Assembly: GCF_005601135.1 (NCBI RefSeq)
Contig: NZ_CP039381.1
Span: forward strand, 865,941-929,940
DNA length: 64,000 bases
Direction: 5' to 3'
Source of the DNA: Ruminococcus bovis
GTDB lineage: Bacteria > Bacillota > Clostridia > Oscillospirales > Acutalibacteraceae
Under the pieces are notes generated by a model. The model did not search any database, was not told the origin of the DNA, and saw only the letters and a list, made by a program, of their open reading frames with translations. Below, one piece after another: positions 8,544 to 17,385 of the stretch (position 1 is its first letter; every line of letters begins with the position of its first letter). Position numbers and translations under genes: made by a program.

Positions 8544-10721
8544 ATGACGAAGTTTACAAATTTTTTTGCTAAACTAATTTCTATTGTTTTAGGCATTCTT
8601 ATTTTACTTAACATTTCGTCTATTATAGCTAATGACAAAATAGCATTACTTTTAACTAAAAATCCTAACAATACAACTTCACAATTATTAGTTTACTCGC
8701 TAATTGCTATTGGTGGCATATTGATGGTAATTGGCATTATGGCACTTTTTAAGCTAATCAATAAGCTTTCAGATAAAGGGTTAACAACCCTTGCAATTGT
8801 GCTGATAGGAATTTACAGTATAACAACTATAGCAAATATATTTTTATTTCCTGCTATTCCTAACTCTGACTCTTACTATGTTCAGGATTATGCAATTAAA
8901 ATGGCAAGAGGAGATATTAATATAATAGATGGCAATGACAACTACTTTGGAAAATATAGCAACAACAATGCTATTGTTCTTATCCTATATTATCTATTCA
9001 AAGCATTTTTCTTTGTAGGACAGGACAACCTTCTTTGGGTTGGTAGAATTTTTAATTCACTATGTATTATAGGCACAACTGTTCTTTTCTACTTTGCCAT
9101 TGTTAAATTTACAGGTAAAAAAGCAACAGCTACTAAGTTCCTACTACTAAGTGTACTACTACCATCTGTTCAATTTTCATCCTCATGGGTATATACTGCA
9201 ACAATATGTATGCCTTTTATAGGTGGCATCTTCCTATGTGGTGCAAACCTAATCAAAGCCACAACACGGAAATCTATAATCATTAATTCAGCCATTATAG
9301 GTGTGCTAAGTGTTGTTGGTTATAAGGTTAGACCGGTTGTTATCTTTATTTCTTTAGCCGGCGTTATCTGTATGTTTTTCTGGGCATTTAAAGACAAAAA
9401 GAATCTGCTAAAATCAGCCTTTTCCCTTGCAATTTGTGCAGTAGTAGCCGGTACATCATTCTTAGCCTGTAAAGGAATTGACAACCACTACTACACAGGT
9501 AGTGATAAGCAATTCCCTATTACTCACTGGATTGCTATGAGTCTTAAAGGTGACGGTGCTTATGACTTACAGTACAAAAATAAGCATGAAGCAATGAATA
9601 CCACAGAAGAAATCAACAAGGACTCTATTAAGGATATTAAGAGAACTCTTAAAAGTTATACACCACTAACTTTGTTTAAACATCAATACGAAAAAAGCAG
9701 CCTTATGTGGAGTGAGGGTTCTGTAGGTTACTATACAAGACAAAAAGGCAGTAACACATATAGAAGTTTTAATGACTATATTTGTGGACCAAAGAAACAT
9801 ATGCTAATGATGTATTGTCAAATGTTATGGTTAGCCTTTAACATTTTTATTATGGTTTATTTATATAAGCTATTTATAAACAAATCATCAAAGAAAGATT
9901 TACTACTTGCAATCACTTTACTTGGTGCATTGGTTTTCTATATGATATGGGAAGTAAAGATTAATTACGCATTGCCTTTCGTACCGATTATTATTGCAAT
10001 GGCTAGTATGGGTGGAATTTCAATTGAAAATAAATTCACTGTACCGGAAGTTAGCACTAAGAAGTGTTATAAAGTTTCTTACATAACAGTTGCAACTTTG
10101 TTTATTGCCTTATTACTTTCAAACATTTATTATGTTTCATTTAATCAAATAGTAAGGGAAACTCCAAAAATAGAGAACTTTTCTTCTGTAAGCAATGAAA
10201 TTGATAATGTTTCCGAACATAATAAAGTACTTAAACAAACATTCTATGCTGACAGTGACTTTAATAAATTATCATTTTTCAGTATTGATCATCATGACAA
10301 TCCTTCTTCTAAGTATAAAATCAGACTGAAAAACAGTAAAAATAAGGTTCTTGCAGAAAAGACTTATTCCAGCTATTATACATTTGAAAAGACAAGGAAT
10401 GTTATATTAAAACTGCCTAAAACATACTCACCTACTCATAACGAGAAATTCACCTTAACAATTAAAGGTTTAGGAGCTGACTCTGACTATCAAGAATTTA
10501 ACTATTCAGACAGTTCACAGATTGACTGCTTACCCGGTGAATTAAAAATTAACGGTGAACCTATTAACGGTGACCTGAAGTTCGGTTTGTTTTATAGCGA
10601 AAGAACAGCATTAATGAGTTTACCGGCTTACATAGCACTAATTGCTACTATTGCTTTAGCAGAAGTTTTAATATATGCCTCATTATTTAAAAAGAAAAAT
10701 TACAACTTAGCAAAGAGATAA
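8544..10721 (+). CDS. Polytopic GT-C-type glycosyltransferase-like membrane protein (copy 2)
   Basis: This is a 725-residue tandem paralogue of the preceding protein with the same order of parts. The membrane bundle carries an acidic first loop (AIPNSDSYYVQD), the HYYTGSD...FPITHWIAMSL motif and YMIWEVK...YALPF in the second half. A beta-rich outer domain (SKYKIRLKNSKNK) and a final helix follow. AGGAGG precedes the ATG. The gap to copy 1 is 54 bases, and the next gene starts 2 bases after its stop, so they form one transcription unit. The copies diverge most in the outer domain and near the membrane-proximal middle, which suggests different acceptors. Function is inferred from fold only. Confidence 0.7.
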   Translation: MTKFTNFFAKLISIVLGILILLNISSIIANDKIALLLTKNPNNTTSQLLVYSLIAIGGILMVIGIMALFKLINKLSDKGLTTLAIVLIGIYSITTIANIFLFPAIPNSDSYYVQDYAIKMARGDINIIDGNDNYFGKYSNNNAIVLILYYLFKAFFFVGQDNLLWVGRIFNSLCIIGTTVLFYFAIVKFTGKKATATKFLLLSVLLPSVQFSSSWVYTATICMPFIGGIFLCGANLIKATTRKSIIINSAIIGVLSVVGYKVRPVVIFISLAGVICMFFWAFKDKKNLLKSAFSLAICAVVAGTSFLACKGIDNHYYTGSDKQFPITHWIAMSLKGDGAYDLQYKNKHEAMNTTEEINKDSIKDIKRTLKSYTPLTLFKHQYEKSSLMWSEGSVGYYTRQKGSNTYRSFNDYICGPKKHMLMMYCQMLWLAFNIFIMVYLYKLFINKSSKKDLLLAITLLGALVFYMIWEVKINYALPFVPIIIAMASMGGISIENKFTVPEVSTKKCYKVSYITVATLFIALLLSNIYYVSFNQIVRETPKIENFSSVSNEIDNVSEHNKVLKQTFYADSDFNKLSFFSIDHHDNPSSKYKIRLKNSKNKVLAEKTYSSYYTFEKTRNVILKLPKTYSPTHNEKFTLTIKGLGADSDYQEFNYSDSSQIDCLPGELKINGEPINGDLKFGLFYSERTALMSLPAYIALIATIALAEVLIYASLFKKKNYNLAKR

Positions 10722-10723
10722 TT

Positions 10724-11653
10724 ATGAATTCAAAAAAATTTTTCAGTAACAAAATAATAGCACCTTTAATTGCCCTACTATGTGTAACATTGTGGGGCAC
10801 TGCTTTTCCTGTAATTAAAAAGTGCTATGAAATATTTTCAATTCCAACAAGTGATTATGCCTCAAAGGTGCTTTTTGCCGGATATAGGTTCTTTATTGCC
10901 GGTATAATGGTGCTTATTGTGGCAATTATATTGCAAAAAAGATTTGTAAAACCCGGTAGGAAAGATATTTTACCAATATCAATTATGGGTTTCCTACAGA
11001 TATTCTTGCAATATCTATTTTCTTACATAGGACTTTCCAACACTACCGGTACAAAAACCTCAGTAATCACTTCCCTAGGTTCATTTATCGGTGTGCTGAT
11101 TTCACCAATCTTTTTCACATCGGACAAGCTAAATGTTAAAAAGATTTTAGGTTGTATTATCGGTTTTATAGGTGTAATTGTCATTAACCTTGATGGACTT
11201 ACTACCGGTGGGTTTACTCTTTTTGGAGAAGGCTTTGTGGTATTCTCCACAATTGCAGCAACCGGTGGCAATATTTATTGCAAAAAAATCAGCAAAGGCA
11301 GAGACCCTATGACTGTTTCAGCCTATCACCTACTTATAGGTGGTGGTGGACTTATTATTGTAGGTGCATTGTTTGGTGGTTATCTTGACTTTTCAAACAT
11401 TACAATATATCTGCTACTAATTTACTTAGGTATTGTTTCTGCTGCCTCATTTACCTTGTGGACAGCTTTATTAAAATACAACCCTGTATCCAAGATTCTT
11501 ATTTTCAACCTACTAATCCCAATTTTCGGCACAATATGGAGTGGTATTCTGTTAGGTGAAGATATAATTAATCTTTACAACATTGTATCTGTTGTGTTAA
11601 TATCAATAGGTATTATTCTTGTAAATTTAAGGAGTAAGAAAGATGAAAATTAA
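10724..11653 (+). CDS. EamA/DMT-family permease
   Basis: This inner-membrane drug/metabolite transporter has 309 residues and ten predicted helices arranged as two EamA repeats (about 12-155 and 165-303). Typical features are the N-terminal WGTAFPVIK, GLSNTTGTKTSVI at the end of repeat one and the G-rich GEDIINLYNIVSVVLISIGI last helices. It starts two bases after the glycosyltransferase copy 2 stop and overlaps the following HAD gene by 11 bases, so it belongs to the same operon. The substrate is unknown; family members export amino acids and other small metabolites. Confidence 0.88.
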   Translation: MNSKKFFSNKIIAPLIALLCVTLWGTAFPVIKKCYEIFSIPTSDYASKVLFAGYRFFIAGIMVLIVAIILQKRFVKPGRKDILPISIMGFLQIFLQYLFSYIGLSNTTGTKTSVITSLGSFIGVLISPIFFTSDKLNVKKILGCIIGFIGVIVINLDGLTTGGFTLFGEGFVVFSTIAATGGNIYCKKISKGRDPMTVSAYHLLIGGGGLIIVGALFGGYLDFSNITIYLLLIYLGIVSAASFTLWTALLKYNPVSKILIFNLLIPIFGTIWSGILLGEDIINLYNIVSVVLISIGIILVNLRSKKDEN

Positions 11654-12287
11654 AGGTGCAATTTTTGATATGGATGGTGTACTGCTAAACTCAGAAATTC
11701 TTTATCAGCGTTTTTGGTTAGAGGCACTACACTACTTTAACTATCCGGCAACAGAAAGCCATGTACTTGCTTTACGCTCATTAACCGGCAAAAAGGCTGA
11801 GGCAAAGCTAAAGTCATTTTTTGGTGAAGATTTTGATTATCCCACAGTTAAAGCAAAGAGAATTGAACTGATGGATAACTTTGTAAATGAAAAGGGTGTT
11901 GAAATGAAGAAAGGTGCTGACATACTTTTACCTTATCTAAAGGAAAAAGGTATAAAAATAGCCCTTGCAACATCTTCACCTTTAGAAAGGGCAAAAGACC
12001 ATTTGTCAAGGGTTAATCTGTTTCAGTATTTTGATACTTGTGTATGTGGTCCAATGGTTAAGAACTCAAAACCTGCACCGGATATTTACCTATTAGCAAG
12101 TGAAAAACTGGGACTAAAACCGGAAGAATGTATTGCAGTAGAGGACTCACCAAACGGTGCATTGTCTGCAATTAATGCAAATTGCAAAACTATTGTTGTG
12201 CCTGACCTAACACCTTGTGATGAAAGTATAAAGCCAAAGTTATTTGCACTTTGCGACTCATTATTAGATATTAAAAATTATGTATAA
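11643..12287 (+). CDS. Beta-phosphoglucomutase-like HAD hydrolase
   Basis: This is a cytosolic HAD-IA phosphatase or phosphomutase, 214 residues. Motif I is FDMDGVLLNSE (D9, D11), motif II is ATSSP, the motif III lysine is in KNSKPAPDIY and motif IV is VEDSPNG. The helical cap lies between residues 16 and about 85. It has the SKPAPD and EDSPNGALSA signatures of the beta-PGM/CbbY group, but the substrate is not decided by sequence. AAGGAG precedes the ATG inside the end of the EamA gene, indicating coupled translation. It is the last gene of its operon, followed by a strong hairpin. Confidence 0.85.
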   Translation: MKIKGAIFDMDGVLLNSEILYQRFWLEALHYFNYPATESHVLALRSLTGKKAEAKLKSFFGEDFDYPTVKAKRIELMDNFVNEKGVEMKKGADILLPYLKEKGIKIALATSSPLERAKDHLSRVNLFQYFDTCVCGPMVKNSKPAPDIYLLASEKLGLKPEECIAVEDSPNGALSAINANCKTIVVPDLTPCDESIKPKLFALCDSLLDIKNYV

Positions 12288-12290
12288 AAG

Positions 12291-12330
12291 AAATGCTCAA
12301 GTAGGATAAAACTTACTTGAGCATTTTTTA
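12291..12330. terminator. Bidirectional terminator between convergent genes
   Basis: AAATGCTCAAGTA and TACTTGAGCATTTTTT form a 13-bp stem. It can serve the HAD gene (+) and the lipoprotein gene (-). Confidence 0.85.
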
Positions 12331-12337
12331 ATCTTTA

Positions 12338-13618
12338 TTAAACTTTCTTAGCTGAAGAACTAAACATTACTTGTAATGTTTTGCTATCAACAGTACCGGT
12401 AGCACTTAGCTTATTATTCTTTTGGAATGTTTCAAGTGCTGTCTTTGTCATATCACCAAAGTAACCTGTAGCATTGCCACTTGCAAGATAACCTAGGTCA
12501 GTAAGTCTTTCTTGCATAGCCTTGTTGTAGTCATTCTGTGACTGTAGTGTCATTGTTTTAATAGCACTATCGGTAAACTTAACCTTGTACTTTGACTGTA
12601 GTGGATACTTTTCTTTAGGTTTAGTTGTTGTAGGTACAGTTGTGGTTGTTACTGTTGTAGTTGCTTTACTTACAGTTGTAGAAGCAGTACCCTTAGTAGT
12701 CTTTTCTACAGTAGTTGTAGCAGTAGACTTTATCTTTTCAAAGGTACTCTTATCAATAGTCTGCAAGATTTTTTCCACATTTTCTATGGCAGTTTTGCCT
12801 TGTAACTTTAGCTTATCTTTCTCAATAATAATATGACCGTTAGACTTGTTAAAGTCACACTTTTTCAGCGTATCTTTATTCTCTAAACTTTTATATGTAT
12901 CATTATTACAAACCAGATACTTAGGGTTTAGACTACCAATCATATTAACATCATAAGTTGAGTTATTAACATCCTTAGTAACAACATCAGTACCGGTAAA
13001 GGCAAGTAGCTTACCGTACCAACTTTCCTTAATTACAGAAACATATGGACCTGTACCCTCAAGGAAAAGTAGCTTGTCCTTACTGTGCTTTTTGCTAAAC
13101 TCAGCTTTATAATTCTTAAGAGTAGTCATTAGCTTAGTATAAGCCTTGTTACCCTGAGTTTTACCTATTTCACCATTTAGAATTGCACCGACAGAAGTAT
13201 ATGTTGTCAGTATATCTTCACCGGTATTTCCGTAATGAAACTGTACAACCTTAACATCATTATCTTCAAGTGTCTTTATAGCACCATCGGACATATTGTC
13301 ATCAGCCAGTACAACTTCAATATCGTTATCAATAATCTTCTTTGTATCAGGTTCAATAGCAGTACCACAAGTTTTCTTATTCTTAATGCTATCTGTAATA
13401 ACATCACTGCTAATTAAAGTAATATCCTTTTCCATACCAAGCTGACAGACAATATCAGCCACATTAGGGCTTAATACTGCAACTTTCTCAGGCTTAGAGT
13501 TAAAAGTAGTATTTCCTATTGTAATGGGATAGGAACTGTCACTACTGTTGCAACCAACAGTAAAAATCAATGTGCAAAGTAAAAGCAATGCACATATGGT
13601 TGTTTTCGCTATTCTCAT
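12338..13618 (-). CDS. Lipoprotein: metal/cofactor-type binding domain fused to a peptidoglycan-binding domain
   Basis: A lipoprotein signal (about 1-23, ending FTVGC) anchors this 426-residue protein outside the membrane. Residues 30-295 resemble the helical-backbone ABC binding proteins of the BtuF/FecB type (VAVLSPNVADIVCQLG, DIEVVLADD, GNTGEDILTTY). A Thr-rich linker (about 298-335) follows. Residues about 350-420 match a PG_binding_1 module (RLTDLGYLASG...GYFGDMTKTALETFQKNNKL). No ABC permease or ATPase gene lies nearby, so import of B12 or siderophore is not supported. It sits 11 bases downstream of the DUF815 gene in one operon. The fusion of a ligand-binding domain with a wall-binding domain is unusual; a sensor or wall-linked scavenger role is a guess. 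Confidence 0.75.
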   Translation of the reverse strand: MRIAKTTICALLLLCTLIFTVGCNSSDSSYPITIGNTTFNSKPEKVAVLSPNVADIVCQLGMEKDITLISSDVITDSIKNKKTCGTAIEPDTKKIIDNDIEVVLADDNMSDGAIKTLEDNDVKVVQFHYGNTGEDILTTYTSVGAILNGEIGKTQGNKAYTKLMTTLKNYKAEFSKKHSKDKLLFLEGTGPYVSVIKESWYGKLLAFTGTDVVTKDVNNSTYDVNMIGSLNPKYLVCNNDTYKSLENKDTLKKCDFNKSNGHIIIEKDKLKLQGKTAIENVEKILQTIDKSTFEKIKSTATTTVEKTTKGTASTTVSKATTTVTTTTVPTTTKPKEKYPLQSKYKVKFTDSAIKTMTLQSQNDYNKAMQERLTDLGYLASGNATGYFGDMTKTALETFQKNNKLSATGTVDSKTLQVMFSSSAKKV

Positions 13619-13629
13619 TATATTTTCCT

Positions 13630-14856
13630 TTATAGTAATGATTTAATAAACTGCTGAGCAGTTCTTGGAGAACGAGTTGCTCTCTGTGTAGCAAAAGATT
13701 CTGCCTGTAGGAATAACTGTTCCTGATCCATATCAATATGATGAGCCTTTGCAAGTTCTTCAACAATATGTAAAAATCTTCTCTTGTCAGGAACATAATA
13801 ACCAACTGCAAGACCAAATCTATCTGATAGAGAAAGTGTTTCCTGCATATTATCTCTACGGTTAACATCGTTACAATCTCTGTCTTCAAAGTTCTCCTTA
13901 ACAAGGTGTCTTCTGTTACTTGTTGCATAAATAAGAGCATTCTTTGGAAGTGCTGCAACACCACCCTCAAGGACAGCCTTTAGGCTTGTGTAACATTCAT
14001 CTTGTCTTTGGAATGAAAGGTCATCAATAAAGATAATGAACTTCATTGGTACTTGAGCGATAGCATCAATAAGTAGTGGGAATTCCATTAGCTTTTCCTT
14101 AGGAATTTCAACAATTCTTAAGCCATAGCGTCTAAATTCGTTTACAGTAGCTTTTACTGTTGTACTCTTACCTGTACCCATATCACCATAAAGTAGGCAG
14201 TTATTGGCGTTTCTGCCCTCAATAAAGGCTCTTGTGTTCTCAACAACAAGGTCTCTCTGATATTCATAATCAACAAGGTCAGAAATTCTTACCTTGTCAT
14301 CATTAATAATAGGTTCGATGCCCTTATCTCTCCATACGAATGAACGGTATCTTGCAAACATACCACAACCCTTTTCTCTGTGGAACTTTGCAATCTTGTC
14401 TAGGTTATCGTTAAAGTCAACAAATTCTTCTGATGGAGTACCACAATGCCACTTAGGAAGGCAATCAATAATATCATCAATCTCCTCCTTATATTTATAG
14501 TCATTAATAACATCCTCAGGAGTAATCTGTGATGCAAAAAGAATTGCATCAATATCTCTCACTACTGCTTTCTTTTCATCCTCTGACATTTCACTAACCT
14601 TATCGGCAGTTGCTGTTCTTGTAAAATAGTTTTCGTCAAACAAAGCAGCCTCTGTCATAGTGTAGCTTAATGAGTTAGATGCGTTTCTGTCACATAGTAA
14701 TCTGTAGAAGTCACCGTAAGCATTTAGGAATGTTTCAGGTTCTTCATCAACAGAAAGCAATAACTTATGAAAAGCACTTGGTACACTTCTTGTTAGCACA
14801 CCTTTATAAATAGAAAGTGATGATAACATAAAAGCAGCTTTTTTTGTTTTTTTCAT
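13630..14856 (-). CDS. DUF815-family AAA ATPase
   Basis: This 408-residue cytosolic ATPase of the DUF815 family has a Walker A at LLYGDMGTGKSTTVKA and a Walker B at FIIFIDDLSF. An arginine-rich sensor region IYATSNRRHLVKE and the second-sensor region TARSPRTAQQF are also visible. The N-terminal 180 residues are helical and carry no recognised domain. The exact cellular role of DUF815 proteins is not established to my knowledge. It is the first gene of a two-gene operon with the binding-protein lipoprotein. A GGTATAAT -10-like sequence lies on the minus strand near 14905. Confidence 0.85.
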   Translation of the reverse strand: MKKTKKAAFMLSSLSIYKGVLTRSVPSAFHKLLLSVDEEPETFLNAYGDFYRLLCDRNASNSLSYTMTEAALFDENYFTRTATADKVSEMSEDEKKAVVRDIDAILFASQITPEDVINDYKYKEEIDDIIDCLPKWHCGTPSEEFVDFNDNLDKIAKFHREKGCGMFARYRSFVWRDKGIEPIINDDKVRISDLVDYEYQRDLVVENTRAFIEGRNANNCLLYGDMGTGKSTTVKATVNEFRRYGLRIVEIPKEKLMEFPLLIDAIAQVPMKFIIFIDDLSFQRQDECYTSLKAVLEGGVAALPKNALIYATSNRRHLVKENFEDRDCNDVNRRDNMQETLSLSDRFGLAVGYYVPDKRRFLHIVEELAKAHHIDMDQEQLFLQAESFATQRATRSPRTAQQFIKSLL

Positions 14857-14990
14857 ACAAATCCCTTACTTCCTTTTAATATGTTTATATTTTACTCCAA
14901 TTATACCTTGTAGTCAATCGTCTAAAAATGGCTATTTAATGGGATTTTCAAAGTTTTTCAAAATTTTTTTAATTTTTTTTGAAAAAACAC

Positions 14991-15019
14991 TTGCATTTTT
15001 CAGAAAAGGGTGATATAAT
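14991..15019 (+). promoter_or_regulatory. Strong promoter of the 5S rRNA gene
   Basis: TTGCAT and TATAAT are 17 bases apart. The sequence around the -35 (AAAAAACACTTGCATTTTT) is identical to that at the rpsT promoter. A six-base-pair hairpin (15025-15046) begins at about +1. Confidence 0.85.
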
Positions 15020-15061
15020 CTATCTTGTCGTTGAGAGAGACGACAAAACAAAAAGAAAATA

Positions 15062-15177
15062 GTTGGTGTCGATGACGCTGAGGGTCCACCTGTTCCCATC
15101 CCGAACACAGAAGTTAAGCTCAGTAGTGCCGAAGATAGTTGGCTGGAAGCGGCCTGTGAAAATAGGAAGACGCCAAC
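15062..15177 (+). rRNA. rrf: 5S ribosomal RNA
   Basis: The ends GTTGGTGTC (15062-15070) and GACGCCAAC (15169-15177) form the closing helix I. The internal consensus CCCATCCCGAACACAGAAGTTAAGCTC is recognisable across 15096-15121, as is the GCCGAAGATAGT arm. No 16S or 23S gene is adjacent, so this is an isolated 5S gene with its own promoter and terminator. Ends are placed by helix I and may be off by one or two bases. Confidence 0.96.
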
Positions 15178-15186
15178 ATCAACAAG

Positions 15187-15218
15187 TGTCTATCCAATAG
15201 GGTAGGCATTTTTCTTTT
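15187..15218 (+). terminator. Terminator of 5S rRNA
   Basis: A nine-pair hairpin TGTCTATCC/GGGTAGGCA with an AATA loop is followed by TTTTTCTTTT. Confidence 0.82.
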
Positions 15219-15349
15219 GTTAAATTTATTTATCCGATTATTATATCAATAATTCTACTATTTGTCCAATAGTTTTTATGTATCTGTAAATTTACTTTAT
15301 TCATTTTAATAATTTTAATTATCTTCACATTACAAAATCCGAATATAAC

Positions 15350-15382
15350 AAAACCCCACTTTTAAGTGGGGTTTATTTTTTT
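15350..15382. terminator. Second terminator-like hairpin downstream of 5S
   Basis: AAAACCCCACTT/AAGTGGGGTTT is a near-perfect stem with T and A tracts on either side, so it can act in both directions. Confidence 0.75.
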
Positions 15383-15420
15383 ACATTAAATAATATAATT
15401 AACTACACAATATAGCCTAC

Positions 15421-15455
15421 AAAAAACACCTAGCAAAATTGCTAGGTGTTAGTTT
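15421..15455 (-). terminator. Terminator of the L,D-transpeptidase gene
   Basis: ACACCTAGCAA/TTGCTAGGTGT forms a perfect hairpin. Read on the minus strand it ends in a U run. Confidence 0.85.
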
Positions 15456-15482
15456 AATATTAACTATCTTTTTAATATTAAC

Positions 15483-16721
15483 TTACTTTACTGTTACTAC
15501 TCTATACTGAGTTGTACTTCTGCCCATATCATCGGAAACAGTATAAATAATCAGGTAATCCCCTGCTTTATCCGTATTGACTTTACCGTCAACCTTAATA
15601 TTACTTTTATCAATACTGCTACCACTTGTATCTTTAGCAGAAACATTCTTCATTGAGTCAAAGTATTCACCAAGTTCAACAGTAACATTATCAGCACCTG
15701 TAAATGTTGGTGCTTTACTGTAATAAGGGTTGTCCTTGTCATTATCGGTAGGGTCCCAATAAACTGTTTTGTTTTCGTTAATCTTCATTGACTTAGGTGT
15801 ACCTAATGGACCATCCTTGTCACTTTCATAAACTCTGACAGTTGTACCAAAGTCACAGTTCTCGTAAATCCACTTAGCATCAGCTACTGCAAGACGAACA
15901 CAACCCATAGAAATACTTGTACCAAGACCGTTGTAGTCCTGAACTTCTACAGTTTCAGGTTGATTCATCTTTTCATATGGAACTGAATGGAACAGAATAT
16001 CATTGTTAAAACCTGTTACATACTGACCGTAAACATCACCGAAAAGTGGATGCCATCTGTTCTTTACAAAAATAGAGAATGTACCCTTTGGTGTATTATC
16101 ACCATCACCACAAGAACAAATCATTGCCCTTACAGGAACAGTATATTTACCATCTTTATCGTAAGTATAAACAGTAACACAGTTTTTCTTTCTATTAACA
16201 TCAATAGAATATAGATTTCTGCCACTACCGTCATTTTTATTTTTCTTTAAAGTTACTTCATTAGCAGTAAAAGCTGTGGAATAACCCTTAGAAACTTCTG
16301 TAGGGTTGCTTGTAACCTGAACATCGCAAGTTGAACTGTAATATCCGGCAGTTGCAGTAATCTTTACCTTGCCCTTTTTCAGACCGATTACTGTACCGCC
16401 TTGGTCAACAAAAGCTGTATTCTTATCGCTACTTGTCCATTTAATAGCCTTTGAGGCATTTTCATCATTGGACTTTATCTTAATTGTTTTTCGTTCATTA
16501 GATTTTACCTTGATAGACTTTGTTTCTATGCTAAAGACACAAGTACCATAGTCCTGGTTAGCAGTCTGTACTACATCAGCTTGGTTTCTGCCAAACCATT
16601 GGTCACCATAAAAAACATACAAAGCTCCACCAACAGATAGAGAAATCAGAAGAACAAAGAACACAACAAGAACGATAACTCCACCGTATCTGCCAAAGCT
16701 ATTCTTTACATATTTCTTCAT
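15483..16721 (-). CDS. Membrane-anchored L,D-transpeptidase (YkuD) with Ig-like domains
   Basis: This 412-residue enzyme is predicted to form 3-3 peptidoglycan cross-links outside the membrane. One N-terminal helix (about 15-38) anchors it. A bacterial Ig-like group-2 domain follows (about 60-137). The YkuD domain (about 168-305) has the catalytic pair H245 (ILFHSVPY) and C274 (SISMGCVRL). A second Ig-like/DUF5011-type domain (about 330-412, DKAGDYLIIYTVSDDMGRSTT) ends the protein. The catalytic motif reads SMGCVRL rather than the more common SHGCVRL, a known tolerance at that position. It has its own promoter and terminator. Confident about family and catalytic residues. Confidence 0.92.
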   Translation of the reverse strand: MKKYVKNSFGRYGGVIVLVVFFVLLISLSVGGALYVFYGDQWFGRNQADVVQTANQDYGTCVFSIETKSIKVKSNERKTIKIKSNDENASKAIKWTSSDKNTAFVDQGGTVIGLKKGKVKITATAGYYSSTCDVQVTSNPTEVSKGYSTAFTANEVTLKKNKNDGSGRNLYSIDVNRKKNCVTVYTYDKDGKYTVPVRAMICSCGDGDNTPKGTFSIFVKNRWHPLFGDVYGQYVTGFNNDILFHSVPYEKMNQPETVEVQDYNGLGTSISMGCVRLAVADAKWIYENCDFGTTVRVYESDKDGPLGTPKSMKINENKTVYWDPTDNDKDNPYYSKAPTFTGADNVTVELGEYFDSMKNVSAKDTSGSSIDKSNIKVDGKVNTDKAGDYLIIYTVSDDMGRSTTQYRVVTVK

Positions 16722-16749
16722 AAAACTCTCCTTTATACTTATATCTGTT

Positions 16750-16778
16750 ATAATACAATAAAGTTACGGTTTTGTAAA
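16750..16778 (-). promoter_or_regulatory. Promoter of the L,D-transpeptidase gene
   Basis: Read on the minus strand, TTTACA and TATTAT are separated by 17 bases, 28 bases before the start codon. Confidence 0.65.
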
Positions 16779-16792
16779 CCAATTTTAGTATT

Positions 16793-16820
16793 TTGTAATT
16801 ATTTCATTTTGTGATATAAT
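16793..16820 (+). promoter_or_regulatory. Promoter of the DUF5662-HD gene pair
   Basis: TTGTAA and TATAAT are separated by 16 bases, 31 bases before the ATG at 16852. Confidence 0.65.
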
Positions 16821-16851
16821 AAAGTCATAACAATGGGAAGGAAATGAAACA

Positions 16852-17385
16852 ATGGCACATCCACTAGGACATTTTAAGACAATAACAAAGCACAGACACA
16901 AGGTAATAAGAAATTGTTTTAAGGCAGGAATCTTTTGGCAAGGGCTAAGGCATGACCTATCAAAGTACAGTCCAACAGAGTTTATTCCCGGTGCAAAATT
17001 TTACTTAGGCACTAGAAGTCCCAACGAAAAGGAAAGAGAAGTTTATGGCTATTCAATGGCTTGGATGCACCACAAAGGCAGAAACAATCACCATTATGAA
17101 TATTGGACAGATATAAACTTAAAGACTAAAAAGGTTGAACCGGTAGAAATGCCAAAGAGATATTTAGCAGAAATGTTCTGTGACAGAGTAGCAGCCAGTA
17201 AAACATATAACGGCAAAAACTATACCAACCACCACCCTCTGGATTATTTCTTAAAAGGTCAAGCCAGATACCATATGCACCCTCAAACTGCAAAGGACTT
17301 AGAAATAATGCTGAGACTACTTGCAGATAAAGGTGAAGATGAGGCTTTTGCCTATGTAAAAAGGATGGTTAAAAATGATAAATAA
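16852..17385 (+). CDS. DUF5662-family protein
   Basis: This 177-residue cytosolic protein matches the DUF5662 family as I recall it. The N-terminal part has HFKTITKHRHKVIRNCFKAG and LRHDLSKYSP; the middle has MHHKGRNNHHYEYW and MPKRYLAEMFCDRVAAS. The many conserved His and Asp residues suggest a metal site. No activity is established. The DLSKYS and HHKGRNNHH motifs resemble HD-like metal centres, and the next gene, overlapping by 11 bases, is a true HD-domain protein, so the two may work together. GGGAAGGAAATG precedes the start. Confidence 0.75.
   Translation: MAHPLGHFKTITKHRHKVIRNCFKAGIFWQGLRHDLSKYSPTEFIPGAKFYLGTRSPNEKEREVYGYSMAWMHHKGRNNHHYEYWTDINLKTKKVEPVEMPKRYLAEMFCDRVAASKTYNGKNYTNHHPLDYFLKGQARYHMHPQTAKDLEIMLRLLADKGEDEAFAYVKRMVKNDK

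Larger units (their letters stand above)
15219..15482. other. Intergenic spacer with two further hairpins
   Basis: This stretch holds no gene. It is AT-rich and contains the two terminator hairpins listed separately (15350 and 15421). Confidence 0.6.

Noticed and set aside
12338-13618. Cobalamin or siderophore importer component
   Set aside because: The binding domain is of that type, but no permease or ATPase gene is adjacent and the chain carries a wall-binding module.
13542-13970. 142-codon minus-strand frame over the DUF815 and lipoprotein genes
   Set aside because: It is a shadow frame over the end of the DUF815 gene and the lipoprotein start; no ribosome site and its composition does not resemble a protein.
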